DNA of 64,000 bases from Mucilaginibacter sp. (GCF_028288225.1 NZ_JAQBOC010000008.1:1-64000); one strand, 5' to 3'; counted from the stretch's first letter, positions 55,128 through 63,231 are shown. The notes: generated by a model from the sequence alone, not told the origin. Made by a program: numbers and translations.

Positions 55128-56163
55128 AGTGTCTTTTCTTTTTTACAAAAAATTCCCATACTAAACTGCCTTTGTACATGCCTTTTTTACAATTTACGGT
55201 TGGCAGTGTACAATCAGCTGCGGTTACTTTTGGCCTTTTATCTTTTATAGACTGATGCTGTCTTTTAAAGAGACTTAAAACAAAGTTTTGATGCGCACGG
55301 CTAACGGCCCAGGCATCTTTGCGCTTGCCCTCTGTTAAAAAGCGAAGTAATGCCAGCAGGTCCATCCAAATGCGGATGCTTATCACAAATACAGCGCGCC
55401 AAAATGGGAGATTATTTTGCAACAGCAATAAGTTGTTTCTGAAGTTGAGGTAAGTTTTAAACGGGTTCTCCACATTTAATGTACCACCGCCCAGGTGAAA
55501 CACTTCAGATTCGGCACAGTACATTACTTTATAGCCCATATTTTTTAAGCGCCAGCACAGATCAATCTCTTCCATGTGAGCAAAAAAACGATCGTCAAAA
55601 CCACTTGCTTCATGCCAGCAATGTTTTTTAATAAATAATGCAGCGCCGGTAGCCCAAAACACCTCACCCGATTGCTCGTATTGGCCTTTATCTTCCTCAA
55701 TTTCATAAAACATCCGCCCCTGGCAAAAAGGATAGCCATAGCGATCAATAAAGCCACCGGCAGCACCTGCATGCTCAAAATGATCTTTTTGATTATATGC
55801 CAGTATTTTTGGCGCTGCGGCTGCAATTAGCAGATCGCTTTCCATTAAATTAATAACAGGTTGGATCCAACCAGGCGAAACCTCCACATCAGAATTAAGC
55901 AGAATGTAATAATCGGCTTCAACATGTTCCAGCACCCGGTTATATCCACCCGTAAAGCCATAGTTATCATCATTCTCAATAATGCGAATTGATGGATACT
56001 CTTGTTTAATAAACTCAACAGAGCCATCAGTTGATGCATTATCCCCGATAATAATATCAAGGTTGGGATATATTGACGATAATACTGATGGAAGAAACTC
56101 GCGAAGGTGTTTAATGCCGTTCCAATTCAATATAACTACGGCAACTTTGGGTGTATAACTCAT
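55096..56163 (-). CDS. Family 2 glycosyltransferase
   Basis: 355 aa. GT-A fold: VAVVILNWNGIKHL, IIGDNASTDGS, then YYILLNSDVEVSPGW (DXD-like) and FFAHMEEIDLCWRLKNMGYK, typical of rhamnosyl-type GT2 enzymes acting on polysaccharide or LPS. The C-terminal end (about 320-355, AADCTLPTVNCKKGMYKG) is odd: its DNA is made of the ACTGCCAAC-type short repeat also seen between genes, and the final residues read antisense to the end of the channel gene. The catalytic part is intact. Confidence 0.9.
   Translation of the reverse strand: MSYTPKVAVVILNWNGIKHLREFLPSVLSSIYPNLDIIIGDNASTDGSVEFIKQEYPSIRIIENDDNYGFTGGYNRVLEHVEADYYILLNSDVEVSPGWIQPVINLMESDLLIAAAAPKILAYNQKDHFEHAGAAGGFIDRYGYPFCQGRMFYEIEEDKGQYEQSGEVFWATGAALFIKKHCWHEASGFDDRFFAHMEEIDLCWRLKNMGYKVMYCAESEVFHLGGGTLNVENPFKTYLNFRNNLLLLQNNLPFWRAVFVISIRIWMDLLALLRFLTEGKRKDAWAVSRAHQNFVLSLFKRQHQSIKDKRPKVTAADCTLPTVNCKKGMYKGSLVWEFFVKKKRHFTDLDPDRFY
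55166..55222. repeat. Short-repeat DNA inside the glycosyltransferase 3' end
   Basis: ACAATTTACGGTTGGCAGTG and TACAATCAGCTGCGG resemble the GGCAGT/GTAAACTG repeat family; AAACTGCCTTTGTACATGCC just before it looks related. The match is less regular than in prmC. Confidence 0.45.
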
Positions 56164-56285
56164 TTATAATTTAGTTCATAAGTTCAATGGTTTATTTGTT
56201 CATTAGTTAAATAGTTCATTAGTTAAATATTTTGATAAGTTTTTTATATCCGCATTACATACCAATGAACCAGTGAACAAATCAA
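56164..56285. repeat. Fold-back GTTCATTAGTTAAAT repeat
   Basis: The left part has TTAGTTCATAAGTTCAATGG and GTTCATTAGTTAAATAGTTC; the right part has ACCAATGAACCAGTGAACAA and ATCAACTAATGAAC. The two sides are inverted, so the gap between the acyltransferase stop and the glycosyltransferase start can form a long stem-loop. No ORF. Confidence 0.65.
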
Positions 56286-57167
56286 CTAATGAACATCTTC
56301 AGGCTTAATTTTCCATCTCCGGTGCGACCATAACCAGTATTCAGGTTTTTCTTTTATTAATGATTCCAGGTACTTTACGTGAATCTCCGTAATCTCGTAA
56401 GGTTTGGTTTGTTTTGGCTCTTCAACCAAGGGTACAAAGGTATAAGTATAATGGCCTCTTTTTACTAAATCTATTCTATAAAATATAACAACGCAATCAA
56501 CCACTTTTGTTAACTTTTCTATCCCAAGAAATACTGCTGTTGGCTGATTAAGAAAAGTGGTAAAGTAGTTTATTTCGTGCTTTACAGGTGTCTGATCAGA
56601 TGCGAGTACAGTAAAGGTAAGTTCATTCTTGTATTCAATCATTTTACGAAGCGTTTGCTTCATGGATATCATGGTAGCGCCAAAACGGGAACGCGTACGG
56701 TTAAAAAAGTCTGTGAAAACTTCATTTGACTGCGGCTTATAAACAATTACTCTCCTTTTATCTGTCAAAAAACCAAAGCTCAGGCAAGCCATCTCCCAGT
56801 TACAATAATGTCCTGCGGCAGCCATAATACTTTTTCCCTGTTTAAAGTAATGTTCCACCAGTTCAGGATTGGTTGGGATCATTCTTTTTCTTACCTGTTT
56901 TTCAGACATGCTAACCGATTTAATGGTTTCCATCATCAGGTCGGCCATGTATTTATAGTATTTTCTTTCAATAAGCCTGCGCTCTTCTTCTGTTTTTTCA
57001 GGGAATGAATTTTTCAGGTTTTCCTGTACAACCTTACGGCGATAACCTGTAATGTGATAAAGAATTACAAATACAACATCGGAGATAAGGTACAAAAACC
57101 AGAAAGGAAGCAACGAAAGCAAATACAAAAAGAATGTACCTAATCTTGAAAGCCCTTTTTTTATCAT
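56286..57167 (-). CDS. Lysophospholipid/lipid A acyltransferase (LpxL/HtrB-like)
   Basis: 293 aa. N-terminal membrane anchor (about 11-37), then the acyltransferase HX4E motif as HYCNWE, FNRTRSRFGATMIS, and YFTTFLNQPTAVFLGIEKL. The C-terminus has PEYWLWSHRRWK, a strong family mark. It adds a secondary acyl chain to lipid A (or a lipid A-like acceptor) at the inner membrane. With the glycosyltransferase downstream it forms an envelope-building pair. Confidence 0.92.
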   Translation of the reverse strand: MIKKGLSRLGTFFLYLLSLLPFWFLYLISDVVFVILYHITGYRRKVVQENLKNSFPEKTEEERRLIERKYYKYMADLMMETIKSVSMSEKQVRKRMIPTNPELVEHYFKQGKSIMAAAGHYCNWEMACLSFGFLTDKRRVIVYKPQSNEVFTDFFNRTRSRFGATMISMKQTLRKMIEYKNELTFTVLASDQTPVKHEINYFTTFLNQPTAVFLGIEKLTKVVDCVVIFYRIDLVKRGHYTYTFVPLVEEPKQTKPYEITEIHVKYLESLIKEKPEYWLWSHRRWKIKPEDVH

Positions 57168-57203
57168 TATTTTCGTCCGGTTTTTGATACAAACATAAAA
57201 TAT

Positions 57204-57815
57204 ATGATTGAAAAAGGCGCTGTGTTACCTATGTTTTATCTTCCGCCGGTTGAATATTTTGTAAGATTGAATACTTACAAGCCTGATATACTGATAGAAA
57301 GCGAAGAACACTTCCCCAAACAAACCTACCGGAACCGGGCAAACGTTTACACACCCGATGGCGTGCTTACATTAACAGTGCCTGTAATAAAAGGTTCAAA
57401 AAATCATACAAAAATAAAAGATGTTAAAATAAGCTATGATTTTGAATGGCAGCGCCTGCATTGGTTAAGCTTGCAGGCTTGTTACCGTCGTTCGGCTTAC
57501 TTTGAGTATTATGAGGATGAGTTGGTGCCGTTTTATGAGAAAAAGTTCAATTTTCTTTTTGATTATAATGAGCAGCTTTTGCAATTTATACTCAAGGCAA
57601 TGAAAATAAAGCTTGAGCTAAAATATACTAAAAGCTACGAAGCTGAATATCCCAATTTAGCTGATTATAGAAATACCATTAGCCCCAAACATGAAACAGA
57701 CATTGAGCAAAAGCCATACTTCCAGGTATTTGAAGACCGCAAAGGTTTTATAAAAAACCTAAGCATTGTTGATCTGCTGTTTAACCAGGGGCCGCATTCT
57801 GTTAATTATTTATAG
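57204..57815 (+). CDS. WbqC family protein
   Basis: 203 aa. LPMFYLPPVEYFVRL at the start, FPKQTYRNRANVYTPDGVLT, TVPVIKG and WQRLHWLSLQACYRRSAYFE are the marks of WbqC-like proteins, which are found near O-antigen and signal-peptidase genes and have no firm biochemical role. Divergent from the acyltransferase gene with a 36-bp gap. Full-length. Confidence 0.9.
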   Translation: MIEKGAVLPMFYLPPVEYFVRLNTYKPDILIESEEHFPKQTYRNRANVYTPDGVLTLTVPVIKGSKNHTKIKDVKISYDFEWQRLHWLSLQACYRRSAYFEYYEDELVPFYEKKFNFLFDYNEQLLQFILKAMKIKLELKYTKSYEAEYPNLADYRNTISPKHETDIEQKPYFQVFEDRKGFIKNLSIVDLLFNQGPHSVNYL

Positions 57816-57847
57816 AGAGTATGATTTGTGTAATAGTTTGTTATTAA

Positions 57848-58159
57848 TTGACCCGAATCGGTTTTTATTATTTGCAGGATTTCCTGAACATCCAGTACCG
57901 AAATATTAAGCGTAATGAACAGATCAGGCGTTCTATTGAGTCGCTTGCTAAAAGCGGGATTCGCGCGGGCGTTGATAACATTATAGCAGAGGCCGAGCTT
58001 TCAAAAGCCCGGTTAAATTATATCGAATTAAAAAATCAGCTTAAACAGCTGCAATTAAACGTATCAGCAATAAGCGGCTTACCTTACCAGTCAATTATTC
58101 CGGATAAAGTTGTGCTAAAAGCTTCTGATGAGATAAAACAGGGCAACAAGATCCAATAA
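57848..58159 (+). pseudogene. TolC-type outer-membrane efflux protein fragment
   Basis: About 100 residues. FYYLQDFLNIQYRNIKRNEQ, IRRSIESLAKSGIRAGVDNI and AEAELSKARLNYIELKNQLK are the central helical repeat of an OEP/TolC protein. The N-terminal barrel and signal peptide and the C-terminal half are missing, and the first codons are not a natural start. It is a remnant. It cannot serve the MacB-type array, which therefore needs a TolC from elsewhere. Confidence 0.75.
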
Positions 58160-58288
58160 AATACGAGGTGTTTTGTGTTTTACAACCGATAGCCACTTCA
58201 GGCTGTCTATTTTTTTATTTTGTAATTCATTATTAAACAGATATTTATAATATAATATTTAATTATTGTTAACCTTTTTTCATAAATA

Positions 58289-58319
58289 TTTGTGAATTAA
58301 AATATTACGCCTACCTTTA
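58289..58319 (+). promoter_or_regulatory. Bacteroidota-type promoter of the porin-pst locus
   Basis: TTTG at 58289-58292, a 19-nt spacer, and TACCTTTA at 58312-58319, against the consensus TTTG-N19-TAnnTTTG (one mismatch). The transcript would start near 58326 and first meet the leader ORF at 58360. The region 58160-58288 upstream is AT-rich without other features. Confidence 0.6.
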
Positions 58320-58359
58320 CACTACTAAATAGGTAGATTTAATAGTATTAAATAAGAAA

Positions 58360-58446
58360 ATGAAAACTTTAAAGCTTTACCTGCACTTAATTAGCAATGC
58401 AGGCCGTTGTCCCCAATCTCCCAAATTGTATATGCGTTGTTGTTGA
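58360..58446 (+). CDS. Cys-rich 28-aa leader peptide, ends MRCC
   Basis: The ORF reads MKTLKLYLHLISNAGRCPQS followed by PKLYMRCC and TGA. It starts about 34 nt after the predicted transcription start and ends 63 nt before the porin gene. Two adjacent Cys codons (TGT TGT) before the stop, plus one earlier Cys, look like a cysteine-sensing attenuation peptide; Cys-rich leader ORFs before sulfur genes are known from actinobacteria. It has no signal or membrane features, so a stalling role is likelier than a product role. No peptide database match was available to me. Confidence 0.6.
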   Translation: MKTLKLYLHLISNAGRCPQSPKLYMRCC

Positions 58447-58466
58447 TCTTTCATTCAAAACGCATA
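58431..58466 (+). promoter_or_regulatory. Stem-loop overlapping the leader Cys codons
   Basis: TATGCGTT (58431-58438) pairs perfectly with AACGCATA (58459-58466). The left arm covers the Met-Arg codons and the first base of the Cys pair (TGTTGT, 58438-58443). A ribosome waiting at these codons would block the stem. No T-run follows, so control could act on translation or on Rho rather than on an intrinsic terminator. Confidence 0.5.
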
Positions 58467-58509
58467 ATTCATAGTATTTACTCAAACTTTTCATGTTTAA
58501 AATTAACAA

Positions 58510-59643
58510 ATGAAATTACCTTACGTAATCAGAACCGTAATCCTATTGAGCGCACTTTTTAGCGCCCTTGCTTCAAAAGCACAACAAAATGAAGATCTTT
58601 TGAATCTTTTGATCAAGAAAAATGTATTGAGTCAGCAGGAAGCGGATTCAATTCGTGCTGACCAGGCTATAAAAGAACAAGCAAAAAAAGATAAGGCAGC
58701 CAATCAGCATGGAATATCAATAGGCAAAGCCTTACAAATAAGCGGACTGATACAGGCACGCTACCAGGGATTTGAACAATCAACAGTCAACAACACTTTT
58801 GACCTTCGCCGTGTACGCCTTGATCTGCGCGGCAATATAACCGACAGTTGGTCGTACGATATTTATACCGAGTTTGGCGGTCCTGGTGTAAAGCTTGTTG
58901 ATGCCTTTGTGGCATACAGAGTTGGCGATTATCTGAAATTCTCAGCAGGTCAGTTTAAAATTCCATTCTCTATAGAAAGCCTGACATCCGACTCGCAACT
59001 GGAGTTTTCTGACAGGTCGCAGGTAGTTGAGGCACTTGTTTCCAGATCGAAGGATGTGATCGGCAATTCCAACGGTCGTGATATCGGGATCCAGGTTAAC
59101 GGCAGTTTTGCAAAAATTGATGACTTTTATTTGTTTGATTATTCGTTAGGCTTATTTAATGGTGCAGGTTATGATATAACTACGGATAATAATAATCACA
59201 AAGACATAAGCGGGAGATTAAGCATCCACCCGGTCAAAAATCTTTCCGTATCAGCTGATTTTTATAACGGACAAGGTTACTACGGAACACCGGCTGCCAA
59301 TCAAAAAAGAAACCGTACCGGTGTTGATGCCCGCTATGTTTGGAAAGCGCTATCGCTAACTGCCGAATATGACAAAGGCACAGATGGTAACATAAAAAGA
59401 TCAGGCTGGTATGGCCAGGCCGCTTATTTTATCCTGCCAAAACACCTGCAGCTTGCAGCAAAATATGACACCTACGATCCAACACAAACCAGCTTAACCG
59501 ACCGTACCAACTGGTATACCGGCGGGGTGAACTATTACTTTAACGACTGGACAAGGCTTACCGTTGATTACACCATTCGTCATGAACAAACTACCCAGGT
59601 AAAGAACAACCTGCTTAACGCACAATTACAAATAGTATTTTAA
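58510..59643 (+). CDS. Phosphate-selective-type porin (OprO/OprP family)
   Basis: 377 aa outer-membrane porin. Signal peptide to about residue 24 (ALASKAQ), a short coiled segment (QNEDLLNLLIKKNVLSQQEA), then the porin barrel: FDLRRVRLDLRGNI, DIYTEFGGPGVKLVDAFVAY, FKIPFSIESLTSDSQLEFSD. It ends with a typical aromatic C-terminal residue (LQIVF). It probably gives the Pst-like transporter downstream its anion supply. The anion may be phosphate, or sulfate in view of the leader peptide. Confidence 0.88.
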   Translation: MKLPYVIRTVILLSALFSALASKAQQNEDLLNLLIKKNVLSQQEADSIRADQAIKEQAKKDKAANQHGISIGKALQISGLIQARYQGFEQSTVNNTFDLRRVRLDLRGNITDSWSYDIYTEFGGPGVKLVDAFVAYRVGDYLKFSAGQFKIPFSIESLTSDSQLEFSDRSQVVEALVSRSKDVIGNSNGRDIGIQVNGSFAKIDDFYLFDYSLGLFNGAGYDITTDNNNHKDISGRLSIHPVKNLSVSADFYNGQGYYGTPAANQKRNRTGVDARYVWKALSLTAEYDKGTDGNIKRSGWYGQAAYFILPKHLQLAAKYDTYDPTQTSLTDRTNWYTGGVNYYFNDWTRLTVDYTIRHEQTTQVKNNLLNAQLQIVF

Positions 59644-59653
59644 ATAAAACATA

Positions 59654-60631
59654 ATGAAGAACGCAATATTAAGGCAACGGGCATTTATAGTAGGTGCGGT
59701 TGCATTGGTTACAATAACCACCATTTCTTCCTTTACTAAACGGGTTTCCCCTAAGCCGGTTGACGATCTGGAGGGTACCATCAGCATATCAGGGGCATTT
59801 GCCTTGTACCCGATCACCGTAAAATGGGCGGACGAGTTTAAAAAACTGCACCCCAACGTAAAGTTTAACATTTCGGCAGGCGGTGCTGGCAAAGGAATTA
59901 CTGATGCACTGTCGGGTTTGGTTGATATTGGTTTGGCTTCCCGGGATATTGACCCTGCCGAAGTTAAAAAAGGTGCTTACACCATTTATGTAACCAAAGA
60001 TGCTGTGGTGCCAACATTTAACACTGCAAATCCTAACGCAGCAGCATTATTGGCTAAAGGCGCTAAACGCGATCAGTTCCTTAACATATTTGTTAGCGGT
60101 AACATTAAGAACTGGAACCAGGTAGCTGGTAAAGTATCTGTCCCTATTCATGTTTACAGTCGTTCAGATGCGGCTGGTGCCGGAGAAACATGGGCAAAAT
60201 ATTTCGGCAAAAAACAGGAAGACCTGCTGGGTGTAGGTGTTTTTGGCGACCCTGGTTTGGCGCAAGCTGTTAAAAAGGATGTTACAGCCATTGGCTATAA
60301 TAACATAGCCTACCTTTATGATCTGAAAACCCGCAAACAGGTTGCCGGTGTACATGCTTTACCAATTGATGTAAACGGCAATGGTAAACTCGATGCTGAT
60401 GAAAACTTTTACGATACAATAAACCAATTAACCGATGCCATTGCTGCCGGTAAATATCCATCACCGCCGGCCCGGAACCTTGGCTTTTTATTTAAAGGGA
60501 AGCCAAAGAAAAAAGAACTGATCGAGTTTGTAAAATTCGTTTTAACCACAGGCCAAAAGGATGTTGACGAAAACGGTTACATAGCGCTTTCAAAAGCAAA
60601 AATTCAGGAGGAGCTAAGGAAAGTTAATTGA
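59654..60631 (+). CDS. pstS: PstS-like periplasmic anion-binding protein
   Basis: 325 aa with a signal peptide (about 1-26). SISGAFALYPITVKW, SAGGAGKGITDALSGLVDIG and ASRDID are the anion-binding loops of the PstS family, although the first is not the classical GAGSSF form. Residues 239-250, DVNGNGKLDADE, match a canonical EF-hand loop (Asp1, Asn3, Asn5, Gly6, Leu8, Glu12). It lies 10 nt after the porin gene. A repeat hairpin separates it from pstC, which may let it be made in excess over the membrane parts. Confidence 0.88.
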   Translation: MKNAILRQRAFIVGAVALVTITTISSFTKRVSPKPVDDLEGTISISGAFALYPITVKWADEFKKLHPNVKFNISAGGAGKGITDALSGLVDIGLASRDIDPAEVKKGAYTIYVTKDAVVPTFNTANPNAAALLAKGAKRDQFLNIFVSGNIKNWNQVAGKVSVPIHVYSRSDAAGAGETWAKYFGKKQEDLLGVGVFGDPGLAQAVKKDVTAIGYNNIAYLYDLKTRKQVAGVHALPIDVNGNGKLDADENFYDTINQLTDAIAAGKYPSPPARNLGFLFKGKPKKKELIEFVKFVLTTGQKDVDENGYIALSKAKIQEELRKVN

Positions 60632-60721
60632 GTTGAATGGGTTGATTAAGTGAGTGGTTGCTCTTGGCTGTCAATTTAACTTAATCAACCCAATCTAACT
60701 TAGTCAACTCAATCAACTAAC
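60632..60721. repeat. Fold-back repeat GTTGATTGAGTTGA (copy 2), pstS-pstC gap
   Basis: The left arm TTAATTGAGTTGAATGGGTT (60624-60643) plus GATTAAGTGAGTGG and the right arm TTAACTTAATCAACCCAATC plus AACTCAATCAACTAA are inverted; stem about 30 bp, loop about 25 nt. It is homologous to 49126-49208, at an unrelated locus. Confidence 0.75.
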
Positions 60722-61615
60722 ATGAACATACGCTTAATTAAAGATAAGATCCTATCAAAACTGATGCTGGTATTTACGCTGGCATCAGTTTCTTTATTAG
60801 TGGTAATCGGGATCGGGTTATACTATAAATCCATTCCGATAATCCACCGGCTTTCGTGGGGAGAGCTCATCACTTCAAGTACCTGGAAACCACTTAAAGG
60901 CCTGTTTGGCTTTTTCCCGTTTATAATGGGCACGTTATGGGTAACTACAATCGCCATAGTTATAGCCTTGCCCCTATGTCTGCTTACTGCGCTGTACATT
61001 GTTGAATATGCTCCAACAAGGGTTAAGCGGATCCTTACACCTTTTGTAAACCTGCTGTCGGGGATCCCACCAGTTATATTTGGAGTATGGGGCGTATTGT
61101 TTATTATCCCGCTTATTCAAAAATATATTGCTCCGCACTTTGTTGAATTTTCAACCGGTTACAGTGTTTTGGCCGGAGGGATTGTTTTGGCAGTGATGAT
61201 CTTTCCGCTTATAGTAAGCATCATCAGCGAAGTACTCCGAACAATTCCGCAGGAACTAAAAGATGCTTCCCTTTCATTGGGCGCTACCAAATGGGAAACC
61301 ATAAAAAAGGTTATCCTGCGCAAAGCTTTGCCGGGCATTATTGCAGCAACGGTATTGGCAATCTCCCGTGCTTTCGGTGAGACGATAGCCGTTTTAATGG
61401 TATGCGGTAATAATGCGGCAGTGCCTCACTCTGTATTTGACCCCGGCTATCCTCTGCCTGCACTTATTGCCAATAACTATGGCGAAATGCTTTCCATCCC
61501 GCTATATGATTCGGCGCTGATGTTTGCGGCCCTGCTGCTTTTTATAATTATCTTATTGTTTAACATTATATCGCGGGTAATATTAACCCGTTTGGAAAGG
61601 AGACTTGCCGCGTGA
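60722..61615 (+). CDS. pstC: Phosphate-type ABC permease PstC
   Basis: 297 aa, six predicted membrane segments. The BPD-transporter coupling region is ELKDASLSLGATKWETIKKV (about 177-196). GIPPVIFGVWGVLF and FGETIAVLMVCGNN are typical PstC texts. The stop overlaps the GTG start of pstA by 4 nt, so the pair is co-translated and forms the membrane heterodimer. Confidence 0.93.
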   Translation: MNIRLIKDKILSKLMLVFTLASVSLLVVIGIGLYYKSIPIIHRLSWGELITSSTWKPLKGLFGFFPFIMGTLWVTTIAIVIALPLCLLTALYIVEYAPTRVKRILTPFVNLLSGIPPVIFGVWGVLFIIPLIQKYIAPHFVEFSTGYSVLAGGIVLAVMIFPLIVSIISEVLRTIPQELKDASLSLGATKWETIKKVILRKALPGIIAATVLAISRAFGETIAVLMVCGNNAAVPHSVFDPGYPLPALIANNYGEMLSIPLYDSALMFAALLLFIIILLFNIISRVILTRLERRLAA

Positions 61616-62457
61616 AAAAAAGAAAATTTGAAGAGCTGTTTTTTCGTGTGCTGATGGTATTGGCAACTATAATTGTTGCAGGAAGCTTTTTCCTGATCGT
61701 TGGAACCATATTTTTTAAAGGAGTGCCATACATGAACCTTGATATGATAACCAAAACACCGGGTGGCGGTTTTTATATAGGTAAAGAAGGTGGGATCTTA
61801 AACGCAATAATCGGTTCCTTTTATGTAGCGGGCGGGTCAACCATATTGGGCTTATTAATAAGTATCCCGGTAGCTATATTTATTAACATGTATATGGATG
61901 GTAAAAGATTTTTATCAAACACCATCCGCATGGCATTTGATGTATTGTTTGGGATCCCATCTATTGTTTATGGAGCCTTTGGATTTTTAATAATGGTATA
62001 TTTTGGCCTCAGGGCCTCTTTATTGGGCGGCATTATAGCCGTGACCCTACTGGTGATCCCTATTTTAGTGCGCACGCTTGATGAGGTGATCCGAACTGTG
62101 CCTTATGAGTTGCGCGATGCTGCACTTTCCCTTGGCTCAACCCGTTGGGAGACGGCCAAAGTTGTTTTAAGGCAAATAAGGCCGGGGATCTTTACCGCTA
62201 TACTATTATCCTTCGGCAGGGCCATTGGCGATGTTGCCTCGGTGCTGTTCACTGCAGGATTTAGCGATAATGTCCCTACATCGTTGCATGAGCCTGCTGC
62301 TACCTTACCCCTGGCTATATTTTTTCAGCTGGGCAGCCCGGTTGAAGAAGTACAAGGCCGCGGTTATGCTTCGGCGCTTATACTCACCATTATTGTATTA
62401 ATTATCACTGTGTTATCAGACATCCTGATAAAGAAATTCTCAAAACATAAAATTTAA
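61612..62457 (+). CDS. pstA: Phosphate-type ABC permease PstA
   Basis: 281 aa. Starts at GTG 61612 with a rare clear purine-rich site (GGAAAGGAG) about 15 nt before it. Six membrane segments; coupling motif ELRDAALSLGSTRWETAKVV; FGIPSIVYGAFGFLIM and SFGRAIGDVASVLFTAGF are PstA marks. It ends one base before the pstB start. Confidence 0.93.
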   Translation: MKKRKFEELFFRVLMVLATIIVAGSFFLIVGTIFFKGVPYMNLDMITKTPGGGFYIGKEGGILNAIIGSFYVAGGSTILGLLISIPVAIFINMYMDGKRFLSNTIRMAFDVLFGIPSIVYGAFGFLIMVYFGLRASLLGGIIAVTLLVIPILVRTLDEVIRTVPYELRDAALSLGSTRWETAKVVLRQIRPGIFTAILLSFGRAIGDVASVLFTAGFSDNVPTSLHEPAATLPLAIFFQLGSPVEEVQGRGYASALILTIIVLIITVLSDILIKKFSKHKI

Positions 62458-63219
62458 ATGACTCAAACTCCACATATCAGCGTACAGCATTTGGATGTGC
62501 ATATAGGTAACCAGCATATCCTGAAGGATATCAGCATAAATATCCCCGATAAAAAGGTGACATCTATTATCGGGCCTTCTGGCTGCGGGAAAACCACGCT
62601 GTTAAAATCATTTAACCGTTTGTGGGATAATACCGCCGACGTAAAAATTACCGGTAAAGTACTGGTTGACGGCGAGGATATATACGACCCCAATGCCGAA
62701 GTAACCCATATCCGTAAAAAAATGGGACTGCTTTCGCAACGCCCCTATCCCCTGCCTATGTCCATTTATGATAATGTGGCATACGGGCCGCGCATTCATG
62801 GCATCCGTAAAAAACAGGTGCTGGATGAACTTGTAGAAGAACAATTAAAAGCCACCGGTTTATGGAACGAGGTAAAAGACCGTTTAAATGCTTCGGCTAC
62901 GCGGCTGTCTATTGGTCAGCAGCAGCGTTTATGCCTGGCCCGCGGACTTGCCGTTGGGCCGGAGATTATTTTGGGTGATGAATCAACATCTGCACTTGAT
63001 CCTGTATCTACTGCCATAATCGAGGATCTTTTTATCAACTTAAAAGAAAAATACTCCATCGTATTGGTAACACACATTCTTAGGCAGGCGCGCCGCGTAT
63101 CAGACTATATCATATTTGTTTACATGGGTAAGATCATTGAATTTGGGCCGACGGAAGAAGTTTTACTGAACCCTAAAGAGGAGTTGACCAAAGAGTATGT
63201 GAAAGGATATATAAGTTAA
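62458..63219 (+). CDS. pstB: Phosphate-type ABC ATPase PstB, variant motifs
   Basis: 253 aa. Walker A GPSGCGKTT at 39-47; Q-loop region LLSQRPYPLPMSIYDNVAYG; signature LSIGQQQRL at 150-158 (normally LSGGQQQRL) and Walker B/D-loop IILGDESTSALD at 170-181 (normally LLMDEPCSALD-like). The catalytic Glu of Walker B is kept. The length is usual for PstB. The changed motifs suggest a distinct subfamily. No phoU follows; the next feature is a MITE-like element. Confidence 0.92.
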   Translation: MTQTPHISVQHLDVHIGNQHILKDISINIPDKKVTSIIGPSGCGKTTLLKSFNRLWDNTADVKITGKVLVDGEDIYDPNAEVTHIRKKMGLLSQRPYPLPMSIYDNVAYGPRIHGIRKKQVLDELVEEQLKATGLWNEVKDRLNASATRLSIGQQQRLCLARGLAVGPEIILGDESTSALDPVSTAIIEDLFINLKEKYSIVLVTHILRQARRVSDYIIFVYMGKIIEFGPTEEVLLNPKEELTKEYVKGYIS

Positions 63220-63231
63220 TTCTATAAATTA

